From NCBI RefSeq assembly GCF_004343585.1, contig NZ_SLYW01000007.1:161102-225101 (forward strand): a stretch of 64,000 bases of DNA, given 5' to 3'. Below the pieces are notes generated by a model. That model worked only from the letters and a program-made list of their open reading frames with translations. It did no database searches and was not told the origin of the DNA. Of this stretch, positions 1 through 8,494 are shown one piece after another. The DNA is from Neorhizobium sp. JUb45 (GTDB lineage Bacteria > Pseudomonadota > Alphaproteobacteria > Rhizobiales > Rhizobiaceae). Each line of letters opens with the position of its first letter. Positions within the stretch are counted from its first letter, which is position 1. A program made the translations under genes and the position numbers.

Positions 1-242
1 AGCCGCTCCATCTGCCCGCCCAGAAACCGCGCCGTCTTCATCGACGTCTGGTCGCCGTCGTAGAGATCGCCGGCAATCACCAGCGCATCCACCTGTTCCT
101 CAAGGCAGAGATCGACGATGGCGATCAGTGCCTGCCGGGTCGAATTGCCGATCAGTTCCGCAAGCTCGCCATTGCGCAAGGCCAGCGAACGAAGCGGGGA
201 ATCGAGATGGATGTCGGCGGTGTGGACGAAGCGAAAAGGCAT
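1..242 (-). CDS. DNA repair exonuclease / metallophosphoesterase (SbcD/YhaO-like), 3' part cut off by window edge
   Basis: Reading leftwards from an ATG at 242, the first 80 residues begin MPFRFVHTADIHLDSPLR and continue to GDLYDGDQ. The D-x-H motif (TADIH) and GDxxD motif (GDLYDGD) are the first two metal-binding blocks of calcineurin-type phosphoesterases. The 'HTADIHLDSPL' opening is typical of the YhaO/SbcD-like DNA-exonuclease branch, which normally has a YhaN-like ATPase partner; that gene would lie off the left edge. The open frame runs off position 1, so the GNHD and GHxH blocks are not visible. Gluconokinase lies 57 nt upstream on the same strand. The family call is good; the exact role is inferred. 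Confidence 0.8.
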   Translation of the reverse strand, partial: MPFRFVHTADIHLDSPLRSLALRNGELAELIGNSTRQALIAIVDLCLEEQVDALVIAGDLYDGDQTSMKTARFLGGQMER

Positions 243-299
243 GAAGTGACTCGCAATATGTGCCGCACTATAGGCCGGAACGCGTCGCGCGCACCAGCA

Positions 300-836
300 T
301 CACGCCAATTTCAATTCAGCGAGGCCCTCGGCTGACGCCTGCGCAATCGCTTCCGGCGTCGCGTCGATATCGACTGTCACCACGCCGTCCTCCTTCTCGG
401 GGCGCTCCAGCGTTGCGAGCTGGGTTTCCAGCAGGCTGATGGGCATGAAATGGCCGGTGCGGTGCCCCATGCGGTCGGTCAGCAGTTCTTTCGATCCATC
501 GAGGAAAACGAAGGCGAGTTTTCCACCGGCAGCGTTTCTCAAGCGATCGCGATAGCTTTTCTTCAAGGCGGAGCAGGTGATGACAATGCCGGTCGAAGCG
601 CCGTCAGTCAGCCGTTCGCCGATCAGGTCCAGCCACGGCCAGCGGTCCTCGTCGGTCAGCGGCGTGCCTTTCGACATCTTTTCGACGTTGGATTTCGGGT
701 GCAACTCGTCACCCTCGACATAAGGAAGGTCGAGCGCTTTCGCGAGCAGGATGCCGACCGAACTTTTGCCGCTGCCCGAAACGCCCATCACGATCACCGG
801 GCCGCGAAATGCCTTGCCTGTCTGCACTGTCGACAT
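300..836 (-). CDS. gntK: Gluconokinase
   Basis: Encodes a 178-aa thermoresistant-type gluconokinase (D-gluconate + ATP to 6-phosphogluconate), which feeds the Entner-Doudoroff and pentose-phosphate routes. A P-loop (GVSGSGKS, residues 18-25) is followed by the family blocks EGDELHP, KMSKGTPLTDEDRWPWL and CSALKKSYRDRLR, and later a GHFMP block. Length matches the family. It starts with ATG at 836 and ends 57 nt before the phosphoesterase on the same strand, so the two could be co-transcribed. No gluconate transporter or GntR-type regulator is adjacent. Confidence 0.93.
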   Translation of the reverse strand: MSTVQTGKAFRGPVIVMGVSGSGKSSVGILLAKALDLPYVEGDELHPKSNVEKMSKGTPLTDEDRWPWLDLIGERLTDGASTGIVITCSALKKSYRDRLRNAAGGKLAFVFLDGSKELLTDRMGHRTGHFMPISLLETQLATLERPEKEDGVVTVDIDATPEAIAQASAEGLAELKLA

Positions 837-1034
837 GGTTATGCTGATCCTTCCTTGAAACTGCGCGGAGAAAATCGCGGCGGCTTGTCAACGTCAAGTC
901 TGCTGGCAAGATTCTGCTTACCATTCACGCGAATGGCACTTGCCGATCGTTCAATGTTTTGTCTTGCTAATGCACGGATCTGTGCGATTCTTGGATATGT
1001 GCTTCGATCCCTGTGCGGGCAAGGGACTGGTATC

Positions 1035-2171
1035 ATGATGGATGGGAAAAATCGGAACCGGCTTTATACACCTCTCGGTCAGCTGACCCGGGCTGTCGCT
1101 CGGCTGGCAGGAGCAAAGTCGGTTGACGAAGTCGTTGAAATCGTACGGACAACGGCGCGTGCTCTGGTGGGCTGCGAAGGGATTGCCATTATCCGTCGCG
1201 ACGGCGATCTCTGCCATTATATCGAAGAGGATGCGATCGGCCCGCTCTGGAAGGGGCAGAAATTTCCGATGTCTGCCTGCATCAGCGGCTGGGCGATGCT
1301 CAACAAGCAGACGGTCGTGGTTCCCGATATCGCGCTCGATCCCCGCATTCCTTATGAACTTTACGAAGAAACTTTTGTGCGCGCCGTGCTGATGACGCCG
1401 GTGCGGCGTGACGATCCGCTCGCCGCCATCGGTGCCTATTGGGCATCGACCTATGAGCCGAGCGAGGAAGAGATCGAGGTTCTGGAAGCTTTGGCAAGCG
1501 CTACCGCCACCGCGCTTGAAAATGTCCGCCTGATTTCGGCTTTGAAGGATGCCGTGTCCGATGCCGAATTGATGCGTGACGAGCTTCGCCACCGGGTCAA
1601 GAACGCCTATATGGGGGCGCAAAGCCTTGCCCGGCTGACCCTGCCATCCGATCTCGGTGACCAGTTCAACGGTCGCATCTCGGCGCTTGCGCGGGTGCAT
1701 GAACTGCTGGACGAGCAGGCGGAAGACAATGCCCGCATTGATCTGCGCAGCCTGATCGAAATCGAGATCGAACCTTACACCACACCCGATTGGCAGCCGT
1801 TTTCGCTCACTGGCCCATCCGTGCAGCTTCAGCCCATGCGCGCCACCGCCCTTGGTCTGGTGATCAACGAACTGGCAACGAATGCGCTCAAACATGGCGC
1901 GCTGTCGGTATCGAGCGGCAGGGTGGAGGTTGCCTGGCTGGTTGCCGGTTCCGAACTCACTTTGCTTTGGGCAGAAATGAATGGTCCGGCCGTTGCCGAA
2001 AGTGCCTTGGCCAATCAGGGTTCGGGCCTGATCAAACGCCTGGTCGAACGGCAGTTGCGCGGCAGGCTTGATCATGTGCTTGCCCGCTCCGGTGTCCGCT
2101 GCCAGGTAACCTTCGCCATCGATGCCGGCGTGCGGGAAGATGCGACCTCGTGGGATGACCGCGCGCAGTAA
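1035..2171 (+). CDS. GAF-domain HWE-family sensor histidine kinase
   Basis: I start this 378-aa protein at ATG 1035 (MMDGKNRNRLYTPLG); the open frame extends upstream but only through non-conserved codons antisense to gntK. Residues about 30-165 form a GAF-like sensory domain. The kinase core has the HWE hallmarks: a phospho-acceptor His in ELRHRVKN (H186), an N-box NELATNALKH (about 278-287) and the W-x-E motif WAE (312-314). There are no membrane segments, so it should be a soluble cytoplasmic sensor. No receiver-domain partner is encoded next to it. It lies about 210 nt upstream of the kdp genes on the same strand. The ligand is unknown. Confidence 0.88.
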   Translation: MMDGKNRNRLYTPLGQLTRAVARLAGAKSVDEVVEIVRTTARALVGCEGIAIIRRDGDLCHYIEEDAIGPLWKGQKFPMSACISGWAMLNKQTVVVPDIALDPRIPYELYEETFVRAVLMTPVRRDDPLAAIGAYWASTYEPSEEEIEVLEALASATATALENVRLISALKDAVSDAELMRDELRHRVKNAYMGAQSLARLTLPSDLGDQFNGRISALARVHELLDEQAEDNARIDLRSLIEIEIEPYTTPDWQPFSLTGPSVQLQPMRATALGLVINELATNALKHGALSVSSGRVEVAWLVAGSELTLLWAEMNGPAVAESALANQGSGLIKRLVERQLRGRLDHVLARSGVRCQVTFAIDAGVREDATSWDDRAQ

Positions 2172-2271
2172 CGCGGCCTTGCCGGCTTGCCGGCCAAAAT
2201 TCCTATAAAAATCCTATTTCTTTGCGCGTCGGCTCGTCTCGAAAGCCTATGCACTGCGGGCTCATATTGAT

Positions 2272-2300
2272 GGTCGGGATGCCGATAAGCATTCCCGGCC
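2272..2300 (+). promoter_or_regulatory. Imperfect hairpin in the kdp leader region
   Basis: In the 209-nt gap between the kinase and the first kdp ORF, GGTCGGGATGC (2272-2282) can pair with GCATTCCCGGCC (2289-2300), with one G-U pair and one bulged A. No T-run follows. It may be the kinase terminator or a kdp leader structure. I could not pick a convincing -35/-10 pair in this gap. Confidence 0.35.
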
Positions 2301-2380
2301 AGAAAACATGACAGGTGCCTTCCGCCCGGATGGCGCCTTTCAGGTTGTCTGACTCCATGAACCGACAGGAGTCCACACCC

Positions 2381-2464
2381 ATGATGGATATCATTCTACT
2401 CGCCGCGGCTTTGGCCTTTTTCGGCCTGTGCTTCGCCTATACCCGCGCCTGCGACAGGCTGTGA
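2381..2464 (+). CDS. 27-aa single-span membrane microprotein upstream of kdpF
   Basis: The ORF ATG 2381 to TGA 2464 encodes a hydrophobic segment (MMDIILLAAALAFFGLCFAY) followed by a short basic tail. It is preceded by ACAGGAG (2366-2372) at workable spacing and followed 10 nt later by kdpF, so it appears to be the first gene of the operon. It may be a second KdpF-like helix or a lipid-contacting accessory of the Kdp complex. The hydrophobic pattern and operon position are seen; the function is inference. Confidence 0.6.
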   Translation: MMDIILLAAALAFFGLCFAYTRACDRL

Positions 2465-2474
2465 GGAGGACGCA

Positions 2475-2564
2475 ATGATCATCGACTATGTCCTCGCCGG
2501 CGGCGTGACCGCTTTCCTCGCGGTCTACCTGACCTATGCTCTCATTCGCCCTGAACGCTTCTAA
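2475..2564 (+). CDS. kdpF: KdpF, small subunit of the K+-transporting ATPase
   Basis: A 29-aa hydrophobic peptide (MIIDYVLAGGVTAFLAVYL then TYALIRPERF) with the single helix and the short charged 'LxxPERF' tail typical of KdpF. A strong GAGGAGG-type ribosome-binding site sits just upstream (2463-2470) and kdpA follows 33 nt later. KdpF stabilises the KdpABC complex in the inner membrane. It is too short for automated ORF callers but clear by motif and position. Confidence 0.9.
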   Translation: MIIDYVLAGGVTAFLAVYLTYALIRPERF

Positions 2565-2597
2565 AAGAAGTTTTGGGTTGCTCGAAAGTTTCCTCCC

Positions 2598-4301
2598 ATG
2601 ACCCTCAACGGATGGCTACAGATCCTCGTCTTCTGCGGGATCCTGATCATTCTCGTCAAACCGCTCGGCGCCTATATGACGCGGGTGTTTTCCGGCGAAC
2701 GCACCTTTCTTTCGATCATTTTCGGCCCGCTTGAACGTGGCCTTTATGCGCTGGCCGGCACCAGCGAGCGTGAAGAACAGCACTGGACGGCCTACGCCTT
2801 CGCCATGCTGATGTTCAATCTCGCAGGCTTGCTGCTGCTCTACGGCCTCCTGCGTCTGCAGGATGTATTGCCGATGAACCCGGCGGGGCTGGCTTCACCC
2901 GGCCCGGAACTGTCGTTCAACACCGCCATCAGCTTTGTCGCCAACACCAACTGGCAGAGTTATGGCGGCGAAAGCACGATGTCCTATTTTAGCCAGATGG
3001 TCGGGCTGGCCGTGCAGAATTTTGTGTCCGCCGCGACCGGCATGGCGATCGCCATCGGCCTGATCCGCGCCTTTTCGCGCGCCTCGGGAAAAGCGATCGG
3101 CAATTTCTGGGTCGATATGACCCGCGCCACCCTCTATATCCTGCTGCCGATCTGCGTTGTGCTGACGCTGGTCTATGTCTGGCTCGGCGTGCCGCAAACT
3201 TTCGGCGCTTATGTCAATGCCACGACGCTCGAAGGCGTACAGCAGACCATTGCTGTCGGCCCGGTCGCCTCGCAGCTGGCGATCAAGATGCTCGGCACCA
3301 ATGGCGGCGGTTTCTTCAATGCCAACTCGGCGCATCCGTTCGAAAACCCCGACAATATCTCCAACATGATCCAGATGCTGTCGATCTTCGCGATTGGCGC
3401 CGCCTTCACCAATGTCTTCGGGCGCATGGTCGGCAACCAGCGTCAGGGCTGGGCGATCCTCGCTTCGATGGGCATCCTGTTCATCGTCGGTGTCGGCATC
3501 GTTTACTGGGCGGAAGCATCCGGCAACCCGATCATGCATGCGATGGGCCTGTCCGGCGGCAACATGCAAGGCAAGGAAGTGCGCTTCGGCGTCGTCATGT
3601 CGTCGCTGTTTGCGGTCATCACCACGGCGGCCTCCTGCGGTGCGGTCAATGCCATGCACGGCTCGTTCACGGCGCTTGGCGGCCTCATTCCGCTGATCAA
3701 CATGCAGCTTGGCGAAGTCATCGTCGGCGGCGTCGGTGCGGGTTTTTACGGCATCGTGCTGTTCGTCATCATCGCCATTTTCGTTGCGGGTCTGATGGTC
3801 GGTCGCACGCCGGAATATCTCGGTAAGAAGATCGAGGCGAAAGAAATGAAGATGGCCGTCCTTGCCATTCTCTGCCTGCCGCTCGCCATGCTCGGTTTTA
3901 CCGCGGTCGCCAGCATTCTGCCTTCGGCAGTCGCCTCGATCGGCACGGCCGGCCCCCACGGTTTCTCGGAGATCCTCTACGCCTATACCTCGGCTGCGGC
4001 CAACAATGGCTCTGCCTTCGGTGGACTGTCGGCCAATACACCGTGGTTCAACATCACGCTCGGCATCGGCATGCTGATGGGCCGTTTCCTGGTCATCGTG
4101 CCGGCACTCGCCATCGCCGGCTCGCTGATCTCCAAGAAAACGGTTCCAGCGTCTGCCGGCACGTTCCCGACCGATGGCCCGCTCTTCGTTGGCCTGCTGG
4201 TCGGCACCATCCTGATCGTCGGGGGGCTGACCTTCCTGCCTTCGCTGGCTCTCGGGCCTGTGGTCGAACATCTGGCGATGATCGCCGGCCAGGTTTTTTG
4301 A
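2598..4301 (+). CDS. kdpA: Potassium-transporting ATPase subunit A
   Basis: A 567-aa polytopic membrane protein, the K+-binding and channel-like subunit of the high-affinity KdpFABC pump. Selectivity-filter-like loops of the SKT superfamily are visible, including SFVANTNWQSYGGE (about residues 113-126), LGTNGGGFFNANS, AASCGAVN and AAANNGSAFGGL. The length is normal for KdpA. It starts at ATG 2598 and is followed by a 51-aa ORF and then kdpB. The pump scavenges K+ when external K+ is low. Confidence 0.97.
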   Translation: MTLNGWLQILVFCGILIILVKPLGAYMTRVFSGERTFLSIIFGPLERGLYALAGTSEREEQHWTAYAFAMLMFNLAGLLLLYGLLRLQDVLPMNPAGLASPGPELSFNTAISFVANTNWQSYGGESTMSYFSQMVGLAVQNFVSAATGMAIAIGLIRAFSRASGKAIGNFWVDMTRATLYILLPICVVLTLVYVWLGVPQTFGAYVNATTLEGVQQTIAVGPVASQLAIKMLGTNGGGFFNANSAHPFENPDNISNMIQMLSIFAIGAAFTNVFGRMVGNQRQGWAILASMGILFIVGVGIVYWAEASGNPIMHAMGLSGGNMQGKEVRFGVVMSSLFAVITTAASCGAVNAMHGSFTALGGLIPLINMQLGEVIVGGVGAGFYGIVLFVIIAIFVAGLMVGRTPEYLGKKIEAKEMKMAVLAILCLPLAMLGFTAVASILPSAVASIGTAGPHGFSEILYAYTSAAANNGSAFGGLSANTPWFNITLGIGMLMGRFLVIVPALAIAGSLISKKTVPASAGTFPTDGPLFVGLLVGTILIVGGLTFLPSLALGPVVEHLAMIAGQVF

Positions 4302-4312
4302 AGGTGAACATC

Positions 4313-4468
4313 ATGACCATTCGTCAGGCACTAAAGAAACAGTCACGCCTTGCCGCGCATCCGCGAGGCGGGGAGGTGCCCCGCTGGTGCAACGGCTCGA
4401 ACGCCATTCTTGCGATGATGGCGGCGCTTTTCGCCGTCGTCTGCTTCGTCGAAATCCTGTGGGGCTGA
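4313..4468 (+). CDS. 51-aa basic/hydrophobic small protein inserted between kdpA and kdpB
   Basis: Between kdpA (stop 4301) and kdpB (start 4509) there is an ORF from ATG 4313 (in-frame GTG at 4304) to TGA 4468. It has a basic N-terminal half (MTIRQALKKQSRLAAHPRGG) and a C-terminal hydrophobic helix (ILAMMAALFAVVCFVEILWG), suggesting a single-span membrane protein with a cytoplasmic basic tail. It is absent from the classical E. coli operon, where kdpA and kdpB are adjacent. A role with the Kdp complex is inferred only from position. Confidence 0.6.
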   Translation: MTIRQALKKQSRLAAHPRGGEVPRWCNGSNAILAMMAALFAVVCFVEILWG

Positions 4469-4508
4469 CCGCGCGTCGGTCGCCTCCTTCCAAACGCTGG
4501 GGTCTCTC

Positions 4509-6596
4509 ATGAGCCAGTCAAATTCCGCGAGTATCATGGATAGTCGCATTCTCGTTCCGGCAATCGGCGGCGCTTTTCTGAAGCTGAACCCGAAAACGCT
4601 GGTCAAAAACCCGGTCATGTTCGTCGTGGCCACCGTGTCGGTGCTGACGACGGTTCTGTTCCTGCGCGATCTCGCCATCGGCAGCGACAGTCTCGGTTTT
4701 TCCTTCCAGATCAACCTCTGGCTCTGGTTTACCGTGCTGTTCGCAAACTTCGCCGAAGCCGTCGCTGAAGGCCGCGGCAAGGCGCAGGCGGACAGTCTGC
4801 GCAAGGCGCGCACGGAAACCCAGGCCAAGCTGCTATCGGGAGACGATCGCGGCAATTACAGTATGGTGCCGGGCACGTCGCTGAAGGTGAACGACATCGT
4901 GCTCGTCGAAGCCGGGGATATCATCCCGTCGGATGGCGAGGTTATCGAAGGCGTGGCCTCGGTCAACGAAGCGGCGATCACCGGCGAATCCGCCCCCGTC
5001 ATCCGCGAATCCGGCGGCGACCGCTCGGCTGTCACAGGCGGCACGCAGGTTCTGTCCGACTGGATCCGTGTGCGCATCACGGCTGCCGCCGGCTCCACCT
5101 TCATCGACCGGATGATCTCGCTTGTCGAAGGCGCGGAGCGCCAGAAGACCCCGAACGAGATCGCCCTCAACATCCTGCTGGCCGGCATGACGCTGATTTT
5201 TGTGCTCGCCGTCGCAACGATCCCGGCCTTTGCCGCCTATGCCGGCGGTTCGATCTCGATTTTCGTTCTCGTCGCGCTGTTCGTGACGCTGATCCCGACT
5301 ACGATCGGCGCGCTGCTATCGGCCATCGGCATTGCAGGCATGGACCGTCTGGTGCGCTTCAACGTGCTCGCCATGTCCGGTCGCGCCGTCGAGGCAGCCG
5401 GTGACGTCGACACGCTGCTGCTCGACAAGACCGGCACGATCACGCTCGGCAACCGTCAGGCAACTGCGTTCAGCCCCGTCAGCGGCGTGTCCGAGCAGGA
5501 TCTCGCCGATGCCGCGCAACTGGCCTCGCTTGCGGATGAGACGCCGGAAGGCCGTTCCGTCGTGGTGCTTGCCAAGGAAAAATACGCGATCCGCGCCCGC
5601 GACATGAACAGCCTCAAGGCGACGTTTGTGCCGTTCACCGCCCAGACCCGTATGAGCGGTGTCGATCTCGACGGTTCGCAGATCCGCAAGGGGGCCGTGG
5701 AGGCGATCCTTGCCTATGTCGGCGGCGGTTCGCTTCCGGTCGCCGGCAATGCGGCCATCGCCGTCAGCCCACAATCGGAGACGGTGCGCGAGTTGCAGTC
5801 GATCGCCGACGAAATCGCCAAGGCCGGCGGCACGCCGCTTGCCGTCGCTCGCGATGGAAAGCTGCTCGGCGTCATCCAGCTCAAGGACATCGTCAAGGGC
5901 GGCATTCGCGAACGGTTTGCCGAACTGCGGCGCATGGGCATCCGCACGGTGATGATCACCGGCGACAACCCGATGACGGCGGCCGCAATCGCTGCCGAAG
6001 CCGGTGTGGACGATTTCCTCGCTCAGGCAACGCCGGAAAACAAGCTGCAACTGATCCGCGACGAGCAGGCCAAGGGCAAGCTGGTCGCCATGTGCGGCGA
6101 CGGCACCAATGATGCGCCGGCGCTGGCGCAGGCCGATGTCGGCGTCGCCATGAACACCGGCACGGTCGCCGCCCGCGAGGCCGGCAACATGGTCGATCTC
6201 GACAGCGACCCGACCAAGCTGATCGAGATCGTCGAGATCGGCAAGCAGTTGCTGATGACCCGTGGTGCGCTGACGACGTTTTCGATCGCCAACGATATCG
6301 CCAAGTATTTCGCCATCATCCCGGCGATGTTCCTGGCGTTTTATCCGCAGCTTGGCGTGCTAAACGTCATGGGGCTGGCCACGCCGCAAAGCGCCATCCT
6401 GTCGGCGATCATCTTCAATGCGCTGATCATCGTCGCCTTGATCCCGCTTTCGCTCAAGGGCGTCAAATACCGCGCCGTCGGCGCCGGTGCGCTTCTGTCG
6501 CGCAACCTGCTGATTTACGGCCTCGGCGGCATCGTCCTTCCCTTCTTTGCCATCAAGGCGATCGACATGGTCATCACGGCCATCGGTCTTGCCTGA
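4509..6596 (+). CDS. kdpB: Potassium-transporting ATPase subunit B (P-type ATPase)
   Basis: A 695-aa P-type ATPase catalytic subunit. It shows the phosphorylation motif DKTGTIT (from about residue 305), the actuator TGES loop (ITGESAPV), and the ITGDNPMTA and CGDGTNDAPAL P-domain motifs. The TGES serine is the site of inhibitory phosphorylation in E. coli KdpB and is present here. Membrane helices flank the catalytic domains. It starts with ATG 4509 and ends 12 nt before kdpC. ATP hydrolysis here drives K+ uptake through KdpA. Confidence 0.97.
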   Translation: MSQSNSASIMDSRILVPAIGGAFLKLNPKTLVKNPVMFVVATVSVLTTVLFLRDLAIGSDSLGFSFQINLWLWFTVLFANFAEAVAEGRGKAQADSLRKARTETQAKLLSGDDRGNYSMVPGTSLKVNDIVLVEAGDIIPSDGEVIEGVASVNEAAITGESAPVIRESGGDRSAVTGGTQVLSDWIRVRITAAAGSTFIDRMISLVEGAERQKTPNEIALNILLAGMTLIFVLAVATIPAFAAYAGGSISIFVLVALFVTLIPTTIGALLSAIGIAGMDRLVRFNVLAMSGRAVEAAGDVDTLLLDKTGTITLGNRQATAFSPVSGVSEQDLADAAQLASLADETPEGRSVVVLAKEKYAIRARDMNSLKATFVPFTAQTRMSGVDLDGSQIRKGAVEAILAYVGGGSLPVAGNAAIAVSPQSETVRELQSIADEIAKAGGTPLAVARDGKLLGVIQLKDIVKGGIRERFAELRRMGIRTVMITGDNPMTAAAIAAEAGVDDFLAQATPENKLQLIRDEQAKGKLVAMCGDGTNDAPALAQADVGVAMNTGTVAAREAGNMVDLDSDPTKLIEIVEIGKQLLMTRGALTTFSIANDIAKYFAIIPAMFLAFYPQLGVLNVMGLATPQSAILSAIIFNALIIVALIPLSLKGVKYRAVGAGALLSRNLLIYGLGGIVLPFFAIKAIDMVITAIGLA

Positions 6597-6608
6597 GGAG
6601 TTTTCAAA

Positions 6609-7175
6609 ATGTTGAAGCAAATCCGTCCGGCTCTGGTGATGATCCTTAGCCTTACAGCCATCACCGGCCTCATCTATCCCTTCGCCATGACCGGCATCGC
6701 GCAGGCTGTCTTTCCCGCCCAGGCGAATGGCAGCCTTATCGAAAAGAACGGTCAGGTTGTCGGCTCGGCGCTGATCGGTCAGGCCTTCACCGGCGAGCAG
6801 TATTTTCACGGCCGTCCATCGGCTGCTGGTGATGGTTACAATGCCGCCTCGTCCTCCGGCTCCAATCTTGGCCCGACCAGCCAGAAGCTGATAGACCGGG
6901 TGAAGGCCGACTACGAGGCTGCCAAGGCCTCCAATCCGAATGCCGAAGTGCCGATTGATCTCGTCACCGCCTCGGGCAGTGGCCTTGATCCGCATATCTC
7001 TCCGGAAGCGGCATTGTTTCAGGTCGCTCGCGTCGCCCGCGCACGCAACATGGATGAGGCGGTGGTGAAGGCGCTGGTTGAGGACCATACCGAGGGTCGC
7101 CAGCTCGGCTTTCTCGGTGAACCCGTCGTCAACGTGCTGGCGCTCAACATGGCGCTGGATGCGGCGAAGAGCTGA
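6609..7175 (+). CDS. kdpC: Potassium-transporting ATPase subunit C
   Basis: A 188-aa protein with one N-terminal membrane helix (about residues 8-30) and a soluble domain carrying the KdpC signature blocks GSALIGQAF, YFHGRPSAA and SGSGLDPHISP. KdpC is the accessory subunit that joins KdpA and KdpB. It is preceded by GAGGAG (6595-6600) and is the last gene of the operon; a strong terminator follows at once and no kdpD or kdpE lies next to it. Confidence 0.96.
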   Translation: MLKQIRPALVMILSLTAITGLIYPFAMTGIAQAVFPAQANGSLIEKNGQVVGSALIGQAFTGEQYFHGRPSAAGDGYNAASSSGSNLGPTSQKLIDRVKADYEAAKASNPNAEVPIDLVTASGSGLDPHISPEAALFQVARVARARNMDEAVVKALVEDHTEGRQLGFLGEPVVNVLALNMALDAAKS

Positions 7176-7192
7176 TCCTGAATTTTCAGCAA

Positions 7193-7230
7193 ACACGCGG
7201 CCGTCCGGATGGGCGGCCGCGTGTCTTTTT
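7193..7230 (+). terminator. Rho-independent terminator after kdpC
   Basis: A perfect 11-bp stem, ACACGCGGCCG (7193-7203) with CGGCCGCGTGT (7214-7224), has a 10-nt loop and is followed by CTTTTT. It closes the kdp operon and separates it from the convergent GTPase gene. Confidence 0.92.
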
Positions 7231-7245
7231 GTTCTTCGGGTTTTC

Positions 7246-8451
7246 TCAGGCTGCGGCCCGGTCCCAGCTGGAAAACGGATCGGGCAGACCGCGCCACAAC
7301 TCCGGCCGGAACGCGCCGCTATCTATCAGACAGGCGTCCAGTTCTGCCCGGATCGCCGTTTCATTCATGGGATCAGCCCCGATGAAGACGATTTCCTGGC
7401 GCCGATCACCCCAGACCGGATCAAGATAGGGCTTCATCATGTCCGAAAAGCCGGGGTCCTGCGGCCATTGTTGCTGCGGAACAGCTGACCACCAAAGCCC
7501 CATCTTTTGCGTGCGGACCAGTGCGCCGGCCTGGCTCATTTCCCCGACATGCTGCGGTCGGGTCGCCAGCCAGAAAAAGCCCTTGGCACGGACGACGCCC
7601 GCCCAGGACCTGTCGATAAAGGCTTTGAACAGCGTCGGGTCGAAAGGCCGTCTGGCGCGGTAGACAAAACTGCGAATGCCATATTCTTCCGTCTCCGGCA
7701 CATGGTCTGCAAAACCGTGCAACTCCTTGAACCACAGCGGGTGGGTTTCGGCCTTGGCAAAGTCGAAACGGCCGGTGCCGAGTATGTTCTTGAGGTCCAC
7801 ATTGCCGAAATCTGTTTCGATGAGATGTGCGTCAGGGTTGAGGGCGACGATGATCTTTCGGGCCGCGTCACGCTCCGCTGGATTTGCCTGGCTGATCTTG
7901 TTGAGCACGATCACATCGGCGAATTCGATCTGTTCCACGAGCAGGTCGACAAGCGTTCTCTCGTCGCCTTCGCCCGCCGTCTCGCCGCGGTCGGACAGGA
8001 AGTCGGCGGAACCGTAGTCCTTGAGCAGGTTGGCCGCGTCGACAACCGTTACCATCGTGTCGAGACGCGCGACATCCGAGAGGCTGCGGCCTTGCTCATC
8101 GCGGAAATCGAACGTCGCGGCCACCGGCAAAGGTTCGGCGATACCGGTGGACTCGATCAGCAGATAGTCGAAACGTCCCTGTTCGGCCAGCGCCCGCACC
8201 TCTTTCAAAAGGTCGTCGCGCAATGTGCAGCAGATGCAGCCATTGGTCATCTCGACCAGTTGTTCCTGCGTGCGGGACAGGTTCGCACCACCATCGCGCA
8301 CCAGCGCTGCGTCGATGTTGACCTCGCTCATATCGTTGACGATCAGCGCCACGCGCAGTCCGTCGCGGTTGCCAAGAATATGATTGAGAAGCGTTGTTTT
8401 GCCGGCGCCCAGAAAGCCGGAAAGGACTGTGACGGGAAGTTTCGAGTTCAT
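7246..8451 (-). CDS. COG0523 (CobW/ZNG1-like) zinc metallochaperone GTPase
   Basis: A 401-aa G3E GTPase with Walker A GFLGAGKT (residues 12-19), the metal-binding CxCC motif CICC (72-75), an ESTG switch, the NKIS specificity motif and a C-terminal CobW_C domain (WFKELHG onwards). I choose ATG 8451 over the upstream in-frame TTG at 8463. A palindromic Zur-type box lies about 30 nt upstream, so this is most likely a zinc-starvation paralogue that supplies Zn to client proteins, not a cobalamin-synthesis CobW. Client identity is unknown. Confidence 0.9.
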   Translation of the reverse strand: MNSKLPVTVLSGFLGAGKTTLLNHILGNRDGLRVALIVNDMSEVNIDAALVRDGGANLSRTQEQLVEMTNGCICCTLRDDLLKEVRALAEQGRFDYLLIESTGIAEPLPVAATFDFRDEQGRSLSDVARLDTMVTVVDAANLLKDYGSADFLSDRGETAGEGDERTLVDLLVEQIEFADVIVLNKISQANPAERDAARKIIVALNPDAHLIETDFGNVDLKNILGTGRFDFAKAETHPLWFKELHGFADHVPETEEYGIRSFVYRARRPFDPTLFKAFIDRSWAGVVRAKGFFWLATRPQHVGEMSQAGALVRTQKMGLWWSAVPQQQWPQDPGFSDMMKPYLDPVWGDRRQEIVFIGADPMNETAIRAELDACLIDSGAFRPELWRGLPDPFSSWDRAAA

Positions 8452-8480
8452 GCCTGACACCAATATGTCGATAACGATAA

Positions 8481-8494
8481 AATGTTATAACATT
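8481..8494. promoter_or_regulatory. Putative Zur operator
   Basis: AATGTTATAACATT is a perfect 14-bp palindrome matching the core of alphaproteobacterial Zur boxes (ATGTTATAACAT). It sits 30-43 nt upstream of the GTPase start at 8451. Repression by zinc-loaded Zur is inferred from family knowledge. Confidence 0.78.

Noticed and set aside
450..1034. N-terminal extension of the HWE kinase frame
   Set aside because: It runs antisense to gntK, has no family similarity, and the natural start ATG 1035 leaves a complete GAF-HWE protein.
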